Shown: in pieces, positions 11,686 through 20,917 of the stretch
Position numbering within the stretch: the stretch's first letter is position 1
Layout: every line of letters begins with the position of its first letter
Made by a program: the position numbers and the translations under genes
The notes under the pieces: model-generated
The model's database searches: none
What the model saw: only the letters and a program-made list of their open reading frames with translations
Told to the model about the DNA's origin: nothing
DNA from: Bdellovibrionales bacterium
Lineage (GTDB): Bacteria; Bdellovibrionota; UBA1018; CAIMNF01
Length of the DNA stretch: 40,943 bases
Direction: 5' to 3'
NCBI GenBank assembly: GCA_947372355.1
Contig: CANBTI010000001.1
Location: forward strand, 82,296 to 123,238

Positions 11686-13078
11686 GTCCTATTTTCAGAG
11701 CGGCTTCAGTAAGTGCCGACTCAAAATTTCCTTGAATTGAATCCAATGTTGCTTTTGTTTCAGCCTCAAATCTCATAACAATGACCGGCTGGGTGTTAGA
11801 TGCACGAATCAATCCCCATCCGCTTGAATAATCGACTCTTAAGCCATCAATAGTTGTAATTTTTGCATCACTTCCTGCTTTTGACTGAAGAATGTTTGAA
11901 GCAACTTCGATAAGTTTAAATTTCTTCACTTCTTCACAGTCAATTCTGATTTCTGGGGTGTTCATCACAGGTTTTAAATCTTTTAATATTGAAGAAATAG
12001 TTCCTTCTGAATTTAATAAATAATCGCTTAAAATTTCATATAATCTTGCAGATGAATAAATTGCATCATCAAAGCCAAACCAACGATCCGCAAAGAAAAT
12101 ATGACCAGACATTTCTCCTGCAAGCGCCGCCTTTGTTTCTTTCATTTTAGATTTAATGAGAGAGTGACCGGTTTTCCACATCAGGGCGTTTCCACCATTT
12201 TTAGTGATATCGTTATAGAGGCGATTACTAGATTTAACTTCCGAAATAATGGTTGCACCAGGATTTGTTTTTAAAACAGCTCTAGAAAAAATAATCATTA
12301 ATTCATCACCAAAGATTATTTTTCCATTTTCATCAACAGCACCAATTCGATCTGAGTCACCATCGTATCCAACACCAAAATCAGCTTTGTTTGCTTTAAC
12401 GGATTCCACCAGTGCGGCTAAATTTTTAGGAACGGTAGGATCAGGATGGTGGTTTGGGAATCTGCCGTCTAGTTCACAATATAAAGGAATAACTTCCGCA
12501 CCCATTTTTTGAAATAAAATAGGAGCAACAGTTGCTGCTGTACCGTTTCCAGCATCTAATACAACTTTAAGTTTTCTTTTTGGTTTAATTTGATTTGCAA
12601 CGTAATCAAGATAAGGATTTATAATTTCTTTTAAAACAACCACTCCCTTAGTTCTACTAGTAAACTTACCAGCGATCATCAGGTGTTTTAGTTCTTGAAT
12701 TTGATTCCCATGTAAAGTGTCTCTACCAATTCCTAATTTGAAACCATTATATTCGGCAGGATTATGGGAGCCGGTGACCATAATTGCACCGTTGGTTTCG
12801 TAATGAAAAACAGAAAAATATGTTAGTGGCGTTGGGCAAGTTCCAATATCAATAACGTTTACACCTGCATCCGTTAATCCACGAATGAGTGCCGCAGAGT
12901 ATTCATCACTAGTTAAACGACAATCCCTACCCACGGCAATCGTAAGATTAGAAAGTGCAAGTTTATTAAAAACATACTCAGCATAAGTTAATCCGAGTTG
13001 GTAAGCAAAATCAGCATTTAGCTCTTTACCAGTAATTCCACGAATATCATATTCTCTAAAAATAGTTTCATTAATCAT
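11654..13078 (-). CDS. manB: Phosphomannomutase/phosphoglucomutase (alpha-D-phosphohexomutase)
   Basis: Enzyme that interconverts hexose 1- and 6-phosphates, feeding nucleotide-sugar, LPS and exopolysaccharide synthesis. The 474 residues fit the bacterial PMM/PGM group. The phospho-serine is Ser104 in TGSHNPAEYNGFK; the metal loop is DGDSDRIG; the sugar-binding loop is GEMSGHIFF; the phosphate-binding loop near the C-terminus is RASNTQPVIVMRFEA. The GEMSGH loop favours dual mannose/glucose specificity over phosphoglucosamine mutase, which has GEQSGH. The start ATG overlaps the pdxA stop in an ATGA arrangement, and its 3' end overlaps uvrA by 32 bases. The symbol could equally be algC or pgm. 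Confidence 0.9.
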   Translation of the reverse strand: MINETIFREYDIRGITGKELNADFAYQLGLTYAEYVFNKLALSNLTIAVGRDCRLTSDEYSAALIRGLTDAGVNVIDIGTCPTPLTYFSVFHYETNGAIMVTGSHNPAEYNGFKLGIGRDTLHGNQIQELKHLMIAGKFTSRTKGVVVLKEIINPYLDYVANQIKPKRKLKVVLDAGNGTAATVAPILFQKMGAEVIPLYCELDGRFPNHHPDPTVPKNLAALVESVKANKADFGVGYDGDSDRIGAVDENGKIIFGDELMIIFSRAVLKTNPGATIISEVKSSNRLYNDITKNGGNALMWKTGHSLIKSKMKETKAALAGEMSGHIFFADRWFGFDDAIYSSARLYEILSDYLLNSEGTISSILKDLKPVMNTPEIRIDCEEVKKFKLIEVASNILQSKAGSDAKITTIDGLRVDYSSGWGLIRASNTQPVIVMRFEAETKATLDSIQGNFESALTEAALKIGHEKINFNSSH

Positions 13079-13992
13079 AAATACTCAATTGCCTTTCTGA
13101 TTGCATAAATCATACTACCTGGATCCGCCTTGTTCTTACCCGCTATATCAAATGCGGTGCCATGATCTACTGAAGTCCTAACAAAAGGAAGGCCAAGCGT
13201 TAGGTTTAAAGCATTGCTGAAATCTGAAAGTTTTACAGGAATCAGTCCTTGATCATGGTACTGGGAAATAATAAAGTCGCACCCTTTTTTCTTTTTAACT
13301 CTTTCTTTTTCTAAAGCAAAAAATGAATCAGCAGGATGTGGTCCAGTAATTTCAATTTGTAAGTTATTTCTTTTTGTTAACGACAATGCTTTTTTAATTG
13401 CTGGAATAATAATTTTATTTTCTTCATCCCCTAAGATTCCACTTTCGCCAGCATGAGGATTTAGCCCTAAAACCGCAATTTTTGGTTTTTTCTTCTTAAG
13501 GTGTACTCTACAAAAATGTGCAGCTTGCTCAATGGTAGTCACTATTTTATCGACGGTTATATTTTTTGAAATATCCTTGATCGAGCAGTGATTGGTGACT
13601 AGAGCCACTCTAAACCAATCGTTGGCCAAAACCATGGTTACATTCGATGAATGTGTTAGTTTTGCTAAGAAATCAGTGTGTCCTTTAAAGTTAAATCCAG
13701 ACGCCTGAAGACTCTCTTTGCTAATCGGACCAGTAATCATTGCATGATTTTTTAATAAAGTAATCTTAGCAGCTTTTTCAATTGCCCAAGCAGCTGCAAA
13801 TCCAGAAGTTGAGTTTTTAGGTGGTTCAATAAACTCAACGTTAACTTTTTTAGTAACTTTAAATTTCTTTGCAATGATTAAAACTTTGTAAGATTTAAGT
13901 TCCTTCCAAAGTTTGGCCAGTGCTTTTTGAGTCACTTCAGGACCGATACCCTGTGAGTCGCCAGGAGTGATAACAAGAGTGATCTCATTCAT
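13075..13992 (-). CDS. pdxA: 4-hydroxythreonine-4-phosphate dehydrogenase
   Basis: NAD-dependent enzyme of the DXP-dependent pyridoxal 5'-phosphate pathway. The 305-residue protein carries the family motifs GDSQGIGPE (12-20; GDPAGIGPE in most), GPISKES, GHTDFLA, LNPHAGE, YHDQGLIPVK and SVDHGTAFDIAGK; the histidines of the last, of YHDQG and of GHTDF are the metal ligands. It overlaps the surA frame by 4 bases (ATGA), which repeats the surA-pdxA adjacency of E. coli and supports the identity of both. It overlaps the mutase gene the same way, so the three are translationally coupled. Confidence 0.95.
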   Translation of the reverse strand: MNEITLVITPGDSQGIGPEVTQKALAKLWKELKSYKVLIIAKKFKVTKKVNVEFIEPPKNSTSGFAAAWAIEKAAKITLLKNHAMITGPISKESLQASGFNFKGHTDFLAKLTHSSNVTMVLANDWFRVALVTNHCSIKDISKNITVDKIVTTIEQAAHFCRVHLKKKKPKIAVLGLNPHAGESGILGDEENKIIIPAIKKALSLTKRNNLQIEITGPHPADSFFALEKERVKKKKGCDFIISQYHDQGLIPVKLSDFSNALNLTLGLPFVRTSVDHGTAFDIAGKNKADPGSMIYAIRKAIEYL

Positions 13993-14997
13993 GCAGTTTT
14001 AGAATTAATATGAATATAGTTTAGTGACCTTTGTCTATCGATCCATAACTTAATTTGATGTTGAAACTCGACTTCCAAAAGTTTTCCGCGAAGAGATTCT
14101 TTTTCTTTATCAAAGCCAACGTCTACGTCCTTACCAATTTCTGTGATTTTAATAATAGTAAAACTTGTAGGATCTTCAAACTTTCCCACTTGATTCTTAT
14201 CTTCAGATTTAGAACTTAATAATTTTTGAACTTCTTTTTGAAGTTTTGGAGCCATATCTTGGTAAGAAAGAAATCCTAAATTACCGCCGTTATTTGCACT
14301 TGGATCATCGCTTGATTTTTTTGCCACATCTTCAAAGGCTTGACCTTCGCTTAGACCCTTGATTGCTTGATCGTAGATGTCTTTAGCAAACTTAATGTTT
14401 TTATAATTCTTTTTAGTGATTTTAATTAAAGATAAATTAATAGAACCATGAAAGGTTTTGGAGCCAGATTTGTTTCTATTGTATTCTGTTTTTAATTCGT
14501 CATCTGATACAGCAGCCTTATTTCTGATGTCACGATCAATGAGCTGGCGTTTTGATATTGAGGCGCGCATCAGTTGTTGATAATCATCAAACTGAAACCC
14601 TTCTCTGCTAATTGCGGCACGCAAACCGTCTCTGTTGATATGGAGATTGTTTTGAATGCTGTTTATTTCTTGTTCTAAATCCGCATCTGTTACTGGAAAT
14701 TTATCTAAGATTAATGTTTCTGCTATTAAGAAATCGATGATTTCTAAATCAGATGGGGTTTTTTTTTGATAATTGATCATTGGCAAATAGTGGGTCAACT
14801 TTTACACGAAGTGAAACAAGCGATCTAAATTTTTTAATGTCAGAAAAATAAATTGCTTTCTTGTTTACAATCGCCTCAACACGATCAACTAAGCTGCCCT
14901 GAGGAACCTTAGGAGTAGACGCTTCTTCCGCATTTACAGAGAGAGTAAAAAAGTTAAATAATACGCATAAAAAAAGCAAAAAACCTTGAGTATTCAT
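13989..14997 (-). CDS. surA: SurA-like periplasmic chaperone/parvulin, interrupted by an apparent frameshift
   Basis: Two overlapping frames together make one SurA-type protein. The first (start 14997, closing near 14749) gives a signal peptide, MNTQGFLLFLCVLFNFFTL and onward, then VDRVEAIVNKKAIYFSDI, the typical start of mature SurA. The second runs to 13989 and gives the rest of the SurA N-domain and one parvulin domain (SLIKITKKN, DDPSANNGGNLGF). They meet at a run of nine A bases on the coding strand (14759-14767); eight As would join them into about 335 residues reading LSKKTPSDLEI. It may be a sequencing error, a mutation or a slippage site. SurA escorts outer membrane proteins. ATG 14997 is preferred over in-frame GTG 15000 and TTG 15006. 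The gene overlaps pdxA. Confidence 0.82.
14759..14767 (-). other. A9 homopolymer at the surA frame junction
   Basis: Nine T on the plus strand, read as A9 in surA, followed by CCCC. Left of it the frame reads SKKNPI and stops; the frame offset by one carries on as KKTPSDLEI. Removing one A, or adding two, restores a single frame. Runs of nine or more A are known sites of RNA polymerase slippage and of indel errors in assemblies. Confidence 0.8.
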
Positions 14998-15011
14998 CAC
15001 ACTCAAGGTTT
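14970..15011 (-). terminator. Terminator-like hairpin carrying the surA start codon in its loop
   Basis: Read on the minus strand: AAACCTTGAGT (15011-15001), loop GTGATGAAT (15000-14992), ACTCAAGGTTT (14991-14981), then a T-rich run interrupted by GC. The 11-base stem is perfect. It begins 42 bases after the parvulin stop and looks like that gene's terminator or an attenuator, yet the loop contains the best surA start codon and the T-run encodes the hydrophobic signal peptide. Confidence 0.65.
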
Positions 15012-15052
15012 CTCACACCAGACATTAAATGCCAAGATTGAATTGGTTTTTA

Positions 15053-15871
15053 CTACTCTTTGATCACGCCAGAGTTAATACTTACTTTTGCTTTTTGACG
15101 CAAACCATCTAAATAATGAGATACAATTTCTTGTCTTTTATCATCTAGAATCACGCGTTTTACGTGTTGGCGATCCACTTCTGTCCAATTGTGTTTTCCA
15201 GTTAGTCTAATAAGGTGAAGGCCGAAAGGAGTACGTACAATCCCAGAAATATCTCCAGATTTTCCAAGTTTTAAAGCTGCGCGATAATAGCTAGAGTCTA
15301 AACGATCTTTCATTCTGTAATCTAGATCTCCACCCATTGCGGCACTTGGGTCTTCAGAGTTTTTCTGTGCTGCTTCAGCAAATGAAATTTTACCAGAGCG
15401 AACATCTGCTAGAATTGAATTAAGCTTAGACGTGCCTTTTTTCTCATCTTCAGCGCTTGCTTCTTGAGGAAGAGCAACGAATATGTGGCTTGTACGAACT
15501 TCAGGATTCTTTTCGTACCAATTTTTTGCTTCCGCATCCGAAAGAGTAATTTTTTCAAAATCACTTCCTAATTTTTTTTCTAATACTGCAAAATACAAAA
15601 CATTATTAATTCTTTCGGCAATGATTGGATCTTGATCTAGCTTTAGTTTTTTTGCTTCTTGAATTGCGGCTTCGCGTTTAACCAGTTCATCTATTGCAGC
15701 TTTTTTACTAAGTGAAATTGGAGAACCAGATCGTGCCTGCTCCGCGATACGGGCATTTACTTGTTCTAAAGTAATAACCTTATCATTCACTTTTGCAGCT
15801 TCAGTAACAGCATGCGCAGAAGTAATAGTTAAAATCGAAAGTGAAAGTATCCAAAGATTGATTTTGTTCAT
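15053..15871 (-). CDS. Secreted parvulin-type peptidyl-prolyl isomerase (PpiC/PrsA/SurA-like)
   Basis: A 272-residue protein with a Sec signal peptide (1-21, ending SAHA). A SurA/PrsA-like N-terminal helical part contains KVNDKVITLEQVNARI and RINNVLYFAVLEKKL. One parvulin domain follows at about 123-228, with VRTSHIFVAL, EDPSAAMGGDLDY and RTPFGLHLIRLTGKH. It should act in the periplasm as a folding catalyst for exported proteins. No lipobox is present, so it is probably soluble rather than PrsA-like. It lies between mfd (31 bases) and surA on the same strand; the two adjacent parvulins may share substrates. No clear Shine-Dalgarno precedes the ATG at 15871. Confidence 0.88.
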   Translation of the reverse strand: MNKINLWILSLSILTITSAHAVTEAAKVNDKVITLEQVNARIAEQARSGSPISLSKKAAIDELVKREAAIQEAKKLKLDQDPIIAERINNVLYFAVLEKKLGSDFEKITLSDAEAKNWYEKNPEVRTSHIFVALPQEASAEDEKKGTSKLNSILADVRSGKISFAEAAQKNSEDPSAAMGGDLDYRMKDRLDSSYYRAALKLGKSGDISGIVRTPFGLHLIRLTGKHNWTEVDRQHVKRVILDDKRQEIVSHYLDGLRQKAKVSINSGVIKE

Positions 15872-15902
15872 AAAATCAGTTTAATCAATGATTTCAGGCT
15901 TT

Positions 15903-18900
15903 TCAAACTATATTAGGAGCAATCTTACGGAAAAGTGCTTGAAGTTCAAAAAGTAAGGTTTGAAGGGAGACAAAATCCAGCTTTAAGAGAATTTTTGAAT
16001 CTGGAGTGAGGGATAATCGAGGATCTCTAACAGATTTGGGCCCTACATAGAGCTTCATTACTTCATCAAGGTTAATGAGTGACTGTTTTTTGACGGTAAG
16101 GACGGTCTTGTTTCCCTGAACGTTGAGCGATTCGATTCCAATTTGTTTTAATAAATTTCTTAATCGAATTACCCAAAATAAATTTTGAGACTCCTCGGGT
16201 GGTGCACCAAATCGATCTATCATTTCTTGATACACAGATTCCAGTTGTTGTTCGTTTTTACAGTAAGAAATTTTTCTATAAAGTGAGAGTCTTAATTTTG
16301 AATCTACGATATATTTATTACTAATCTCACATTTTACAGGAACTTGAATTTCAGGCTCAAAGTGGCGGTCCTCTACATCAATAATTTTACCTTTTAATGC
16401 TTGAACGGCTTCATCAAGAAGCTCTATAAATAAATCAAGCCCAATACTAGCTATATTTCCAGATTGTTCTGCGCCTAATAAATTTCCTCCACCTCTAATC
16501 TCTAGATCTTGAGATGCAATATGAAAGCCGCTGCCAAGTTCAACAAACCGTTGAAGAACATCGAGTCTCATTTTTGCTTCTGGAGTTAAGACCCTTTCCT
16601 CATTCACTAAAAGATAAGCAAAGGCTTTTCTATGGCTTCGTCCCACGCGGCCTCGAATTTGGTAAAGTTGGGCCAAACCCAATTTATCAGCGCGATCAAT
16701 TAAAATGGTTCCTGCATTTGGAACATCAATTCCAGATTCAATAATTGTTGTGCACACCAAAACCTGTGTATAACCCTGGTAAAACTCGAGCATTCTTTTT
16801 TCAATTTCGGTTTCATTCATTTGTCCATGAGCGAAGCTTACTTTTGCATGTGGTACTAACTCTTGGATTTCTCGAACTTGATGCTCTATTCCTTGAACTC
16901 GATTGGAGAGGAAAAAGACTTGCCCGCCACGAGCCAATTCGTTTTCAATCGCATTTTTAATTAATTCTGGAGAGTGTTCTGAAACAAAGGTTTTTATTGC
17001 TTGTCGATTGTTTGGAGGAGTTCGAATTAAACTCATTTCTTTAAGACCAGCGAGAGCCATGTTTAAGGTTCGAGGAATCGGAGTTGCTGTAAGTGTTAGG
17101 GTATGAGTATCAGCCTGAATGTCTTTAATTTTTTCTTTATGCTCAACACCAAATCGGTGTTCTTCATCCACGACTAATAATCCAAGCTTATTAAAGGCAA
17201 TATCTTTAGAAAGTAAACGGTGAGTACCGATTATAATGTCAACTTTTCCGGCTTTTAATTCATTTAAAATTTCCGTTTGAGTTTTTTTACTTTTAAATCT
17301 GGAGATAGATTCGACTCTGATTGGAAAGTTTTCCATCCGTTTTTTAAAAGATTGTTCATGTTGAAATGCTAATAATGTAGTGGGAACTAAAACTGCAACC
17401 TGATATCCGCTTTGGACGGCTTGAAACGCAGCACGAATTGCAACTTCTGTTTTTCCGAATCCAACATCCCCACAGACCAATCTGTCTAGCAGTTTTCCTG
17501 ATTCTAGATCCTGAAAAGTTTCTTGAATGGCCTTTAATTGTCCTTCTGTTTCTTCAAATTGAAATTCTTCGCAAAATTCGAAATATTCATCACCAGCTTG
17601 AACAAATTTTGGCCCCTTTAATATGGAACGTTTTGCATAAAGTTCAACTAGGTTAATTGCCAGTTTTTTAGCTGATTCTCTCGCTTTTTGTTTCGCTTTT
17701 TCAAATTGTCCTGTGCCCAACTTATCTAAGGTTGGATTAGCGCCAGCCCCTACAAATTTTTGAATGGCGTTTAGTCTATATACGGGAAGATAAAGCCGAT
17801 CCTGCCCCGAGTATTCGATTAATAGATATTCACCCGTAGAGTTTTCACCCATTTTAATGGTCTCAAGTCCGATAAATTTTCCAATACCGTGGAGTGTGTG
17901 AACGATTAAATCTCCAGCGGAAAGATCTTGTAATGCTGAAAGTGGTTCACTATTTTCACTAAACTTTGGTTTTTGTGAACCTCGACTAGGTTTATTTTTT
18001 TGAGGTTTGTGATGTGTTCCTAAAATTATAGAAGAGGATAAAAAAGCTATTTTTTTCTGATTTAGATTATAAATTAAATAAGAACAATCTGGGTCGAAAT
18101 CAGAAAAAATAGGAACCTTAATCATTCCTTGTTCTTTGAGAGTGTATTTTAAATGTTCTCTAGAACTGATTCCAGAAGCACCAATGAGAATTTCAAAACC
18201 GCCATTAATCCAATCCTCAAGATCGGAAGAGCTGGCGTGTTTAATTTTAATTCTTTCAAATGCTAAATCTACTTTAGAAGAAGGATTAACTTCAAAGAAT
18301 CGATTAAACGAATCATGAGAGATCGAATATAATTGATCAAATTCAGGAACAAGTCTAAATGAACTCTTGTTTTTTTCTTCTTCGCTTTTCTTTAATTGAA
18401 GCTCTTGTTTCACTTGTAAGTTAAATAAATCAGAATTTAAATATATTGAGGAAATGGAGTGAGAGGTTTTTTCTAAATAATCGATTAAAAACCCCGATTT
18501 TTCATATACAAATGGAATCCAAGTGCGAAAGTTTTCTGGTAGATACCCTGATCTTACATTTTCAAATATTGGATCGCGAATTTTTCTAGAAATAGATTTT
18601 GCATCACAAGTTGATTTAATTTTTTCTAAAACGCGCGATGCCTCGTTCCATGGAAAAATCACCTCTTCCGCTGGAGTAATGAGGATGGATGAATCAAGTT
18701 TAATTTTGTTGTTTTCATCTTGAATTGTTCTTTGGGTTTCTGGATGAAAAAAGCGTAAATTTTCAACCACAGTATCAAATAGTTCGATTCTGATTGGAAG
18801 CTGCTCGGTGGGTATAAATACATCGATGATCTCACCACGAATAGAAAACTGCCCAGGCTCTTCCACTAAAGTGCTTTTTACATAACCTAGAGATGAAAGT

Positions 18901-19343
18901 TTTTCTCTTACGAATTCATGTGAGCCTAGATCTTTATTGATCTCAATTGAAAGTGAGTGGTGGTTCCACTCTTCTATTGGCGCTGTGGGTTGAATCCAAG
19001 AGTCGGGTGTGCAAAAGATAATGCTAGGTTTTTTAGAATGGATGAGGGAGTTCAGAGTTCCGAGGCGATCTATTTTTTGTAAAATAGATGAAGTTACAGT
19101 TGAAAATGGGGAGTGTTCCCATCCTGCCCAGACATGAAGCGAGATGTCATCGTTTTTAAGTGATCGAAGGGCCACGTGAAGCTGATCTACTTGTTCTGAA
19201 GAATTTGAGAAAATAATTACCGTTTTATTTTCTTCCGTTACCAATTTTAATGCTTTTAAGCATTGCTCCATAATTAGATCAGATTGGATAAAGAGATGAT
19301 CATCATTTGTAATTGTTGAAGTAGCGTCAATTTTTTGATTCAT
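15903..19343 (-). CDS. mfd: Transcription-repair coupling factor Mfd
   Basis: SF2 translocase that removes RNA polymerase stalled at lesions and recruits UvrA. Its 1146 residues match E. coli Mfd (1148). The N-terminus is the UvrB-like region; the RNA-polymerase-interacting module begins near 470 (DLIVHTLHGIGKFIGLE). The motor has Walker A GDVGFGKTE near 624, DEEH near 724, then TATPIPRTLNMAL, TTIIESGIDVPNAGT and the RecG-like QIRGRVGRSHRKAFAYLL. The C-terminal TRCF domain follows. It is the first gene of the minus-strand cluster that ends with uvrA, its functional partner. A divergent gap of 111 bases separates it from nuoA. Confidence 0.98.
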   Translation of the reverse strand: MNQKIDATSTITNDDHLFIQSDLIMEQCLKALKLVTEENKTVIIFSNSSEQVDQLHVALRSLKNDDISLHVWAGWEHSPFSTVTSSILQKIDRLGTLNSLIHSKKPSIIFCTPDSWIQPTAPIEEWNHHSLSIEINKDLGSHEFVREKLSSLGYVKSTLVEEPGQFSIRGEIIDVFIPTEQLPIRIELFDTVVENLRFFHPETQRTIQDENNKIKLDSSILITPAEEVIFPWNEASRVLEKIKSTCDAKSISRKIRDPIFENVRSGYLPENFRTWIPFVYEKSGFLIDYLEKTSHSISSIYLNSDLFNLQVKQELQLKKSEEEKNKSSFRLVPEFDQLYSISHDSFNRFFEVNPSSKVDLAFERIKIKHASSSDLEDWINGGFEILIGASGISSREHLKYTLKEQGMIKVPIFSDFDPDCSYLIYNLNQKKIAFLSSSIILGTHHKPQKNKPSRGSQKPKFSENSEPLSALQDLSAGDLIVHTLHGIGKFIGLETIKMGENSTGEYLLIEYSGQDRLYLPVYRLNAIQKFVGAGANPTLDKLGTGQFEKAKQKARESAKKLAINLVELYAKRSILKGPKFVQAGDEYFEFCEEFQFEETEGQLKAIQETFQDLESGKLLDRLVCGDVGFGKTEVAIRAAFQAVQSGYQVAVLVPTTLLAFQHEQSFKKRMENFPIRVESISRFKSKKTQTEILNELKAGKVDIIIGTHRLLSKDIAFNKLGLLVVDEEHRFGVEHKEKIKDIQADTHTLTLTATPIPRTLNMALAGLKEMSLIRTPPNNRQAIKTFVSEHSPELIKNAIENELARGGQVFFLSNRVQGIEHQVREIQELVPHAKVSFAHGQMNETEIEKRMLEFYQGYTQVLVCTTIIESGIDVPNAGTILIDRADKLGLAQLYQIRGRVGRSHRKAFAYLLVNEERVLTPEAKMRLDVLQRFVELGSGFHIASQDLEIRGGGNLLGAEQSGNIASIGLDLFIELLDEAVQALKGKIIDVEDRHFEPEIQVPVKCEISNKYIVDSKLRLSLYRKISYCKNEQQLESVYQEMIDRFGAPPEESQNLFWVIRLRNLLKQIGIESLNVQGNKTVLTVKKQSLINLDEVMKLYVGPKSVRDPRLSLTPDSKILLKLDFVSLQTLLFELQALFRKIAPNIV

Positions 19344-19454
19344 CAGGATTGCACTCTTTTAATTGGAACTCTTTTGTAGCTCTCTGTTCTACCTTTCGAA
19401 TAATTTATGATACTGTAAACAAAAGTAATTTGGAAAAAGAAAGGGCTCTATTAG
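19344..19454. promoter_or_regulatory. Divergent promoter region of mfd and nuoA
   Basis: The only non-coding gap between two long divergent gene clusters, so it must hold promoters for both. On the plus strand TATGAT (19406-19411) is a good -10 for nuoA, but no convincing -35 lies 16-18 bases upstream (TCTGTT at 19383-19388 is weak). AGAAAGGG (19439-19446) is the likely nuoA ribosome binding site. I could not pick a clear mfd promoter on the minus strand. Confidence 0.5.
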
Positions 19455-19817
19455 ATGGAATATCTTCCAGTACTGATCATGATGGCAGCAGGAATTTTTA
19501 TTGGCGGAGCCGTGTTAATTTTAACTTCACTTTTAGGACCAAAAGTTCCAAATAAAACAAAAGATTCCGCAATTGAGTGTGGTGTACCCCCCGCTAAATC
19601 GTCAAAAGGGAATCGTGTATCGGTTCGATTTTACTTAGTAGCTATTTTATTTTTGTTATTTGATGTTGAAACAGTTTTTTTCTACCCTTGGGCGGTGATT
19701 TACAAAAAAAGTTTATCAACGGGTAATTTCATCATGTTTGAAATGCTTTGTTTCATTGGCATTTTATTAGTTGGTTATATTTATGTGCTTAGAAAAGGCG
19801 CTTTAGATTGGGAATAG
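19455..19817 (+). CDS. nuoA: NADH-quinone oxidoreductase subunit A
   Basis: Membrane-arm subunit of complex I next to the quinone chamber, 120 residues with three membrane helices (about 5-27, 57-77 and 91-112). The conserved loop IECGVPP between helices 1 and 2, and RFYLVAILFLLFDVETVFFYPW, are diagnostic. It opens the nuoA-N operon, 3 bases before nuoB. The ATG follows AGAAAGGGC in the divergent promoter gap. Confidence 0.96.
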   Translation: MEYLPVLIMMAAGIFIGGAVLILTSLLGPKVPNKTKDSAIECGVPPAKSSKGNRVSVRFYLVAILFLLFDVETVFFYPWAVIYKKSLSTGNFIMFEMLCFIGILLVGYIYVLRKGALDWE

Positions 19818-19820
19818 TTT

Positions 19821-20336
19821 ATGGCAAAAGACGGCGAACTGGACTTTTTTACAACAAGATTTGAAGATGTCATTAATTTTGCGAGAAAAAACTCACTTTT
19901 CCCACTTCCATTTGGAACAAGTTGTTGCGGAATTGAATTAATGTCTACCCTAGCATCGGGATATGATATGGCTCGGTTTGGAGCAGAGGTTGTCCGGTTT
20001 TCTCCACGTCAAAGTGATTTATTGATTGTTGCAGGTATAGTTAATTTAAAAATGGCACCAGTTTTGAGAAATATTTACGATCAAATGGCTGATCCAAAAT
20101 GGGTTATTTCTATGGGCGCCTGCGCATCATCGGGTGGAATATTTAATGTTTATAGTGTTACTCAGGGGATTGATACGGTCATTCCTGTTGATGTTTATGT
20201 TCCTGGCTGTCCTCCAGCTCCCGAAGGTTTATTGAATGCTCTTTTACGTTTGGAAGATAGAATTTCAAAGGGAGACACACACTCTCTCCGCAGAGAAAGA
20301 GCTTTAAAGCACGCTCATTCAGGAGACGCAAAATAA
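19821..20336 (+). CDS. nuoB: NADH-quinone oxidoreductase subunit B
   Basis: Carries the terminal [4Fe-4S] cluster N2 that passes electrons to quinone. The four ligands are visible: adjacent Cys35 and Cys36 in GTSCCGIE, Cys101 in GACASSGG and Cys130 in VPGCPPAPE. At 171 residues it is typical. The C-terminal tail after RLEDRISK is basic and less conserved. Its TAA stop shares one base with the nuoC ATG (TAATG). Confidence 0.97.
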   Translation: MAKDGELDFFTTRFEDVINFARKNSLFPLPFGTSCCGIELMSTLASGYDMARFGAEVVRFSPRQSDLLIVAGIVNLKMAPVLRNIYDQMADPKWVISMGACASSGGIFNVYSVTQGIDTVIPVDVYVPGCPPAPEGLLNALLRLEDRISKGDTHSLRRERALKHAHSGDAK

Positions 20337-20917
20337 TGGATATTAGAAAACCTGTTGCTACGATCTACGGTTATTTTCAAGATAAATTTTCCCCGACATG
20401 GAATGAACAAATTCTAAAATTAAGGGAATCGTATGGTGAGGCAATTGAATTAGTGGTGATGCCTATGGAATCAAACATAGACATGCCAACACTCACGGTT
20501 AAAAAGGAAAAAATTCATGAATTTCTTTCTGATTTAAAAAATAATTATCAATATTCTTTTCTTACTGATTTTACAGCAACAGATGAAAAGGATGACGAAG
20601 AATTTGAGAAAACCAATCATCGCTTTCAGTTGGTATTTCATCTTTTTAATACTGAAACTAAAGCACGCATTAGAGTTAAAGTTAAACTCAGTGAAAATGA
20701 ATCTATAGCAACTTTTATTGATCTATGGATTGGTGCAAATTGGGCTGAACGTGAAATTTTTGATATGTTTGGAATTCAATTTGAAGGGCACCCTGACTTG
20801 AGACGGATTTTAATGGACATGAGATGGGAAGGCCATCCTCTCCGTAAAGATTATCCATTACGCGGATATCAAATATTTTTAACACCAGAACCACTTGATC
20901 CGGAGCTATTAAAATGA
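20336..20917 (+). CDS. nuoC: NADH-quinone oxidoreductase subunit C
   Basis: Peripheral-arm subunit without cofactor that packs against NuoD and NuoB. The 193 residues end with the family signature: WAEREIFDMFGIQFEGHP, then DLRRILMDMRWEGHPLRKDYPLRG. It is a separate gene, not fused to nuoD as in E. coli. It begins on the last base of the nuoB stop codon and overlaps nuoD by 4 bases. Confidence 0.96.
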   Translation: MDIRKPVATIYGYFQDKFSPTWNEQILKLRESYGEAIELVVMPMESNIDMPTLTVKKEKIHEFLSDLKNNYQYSFLTDFTATDEKDDEEFEKTNHRFQLVFHLFNTETKARIRVKVKLSENESIATFIDLWIGANWAEREIFDMFGIQFEGHPDLRRILMDMRWEGHPLRKDYPLRGYQIFLTPEPLDPELLK

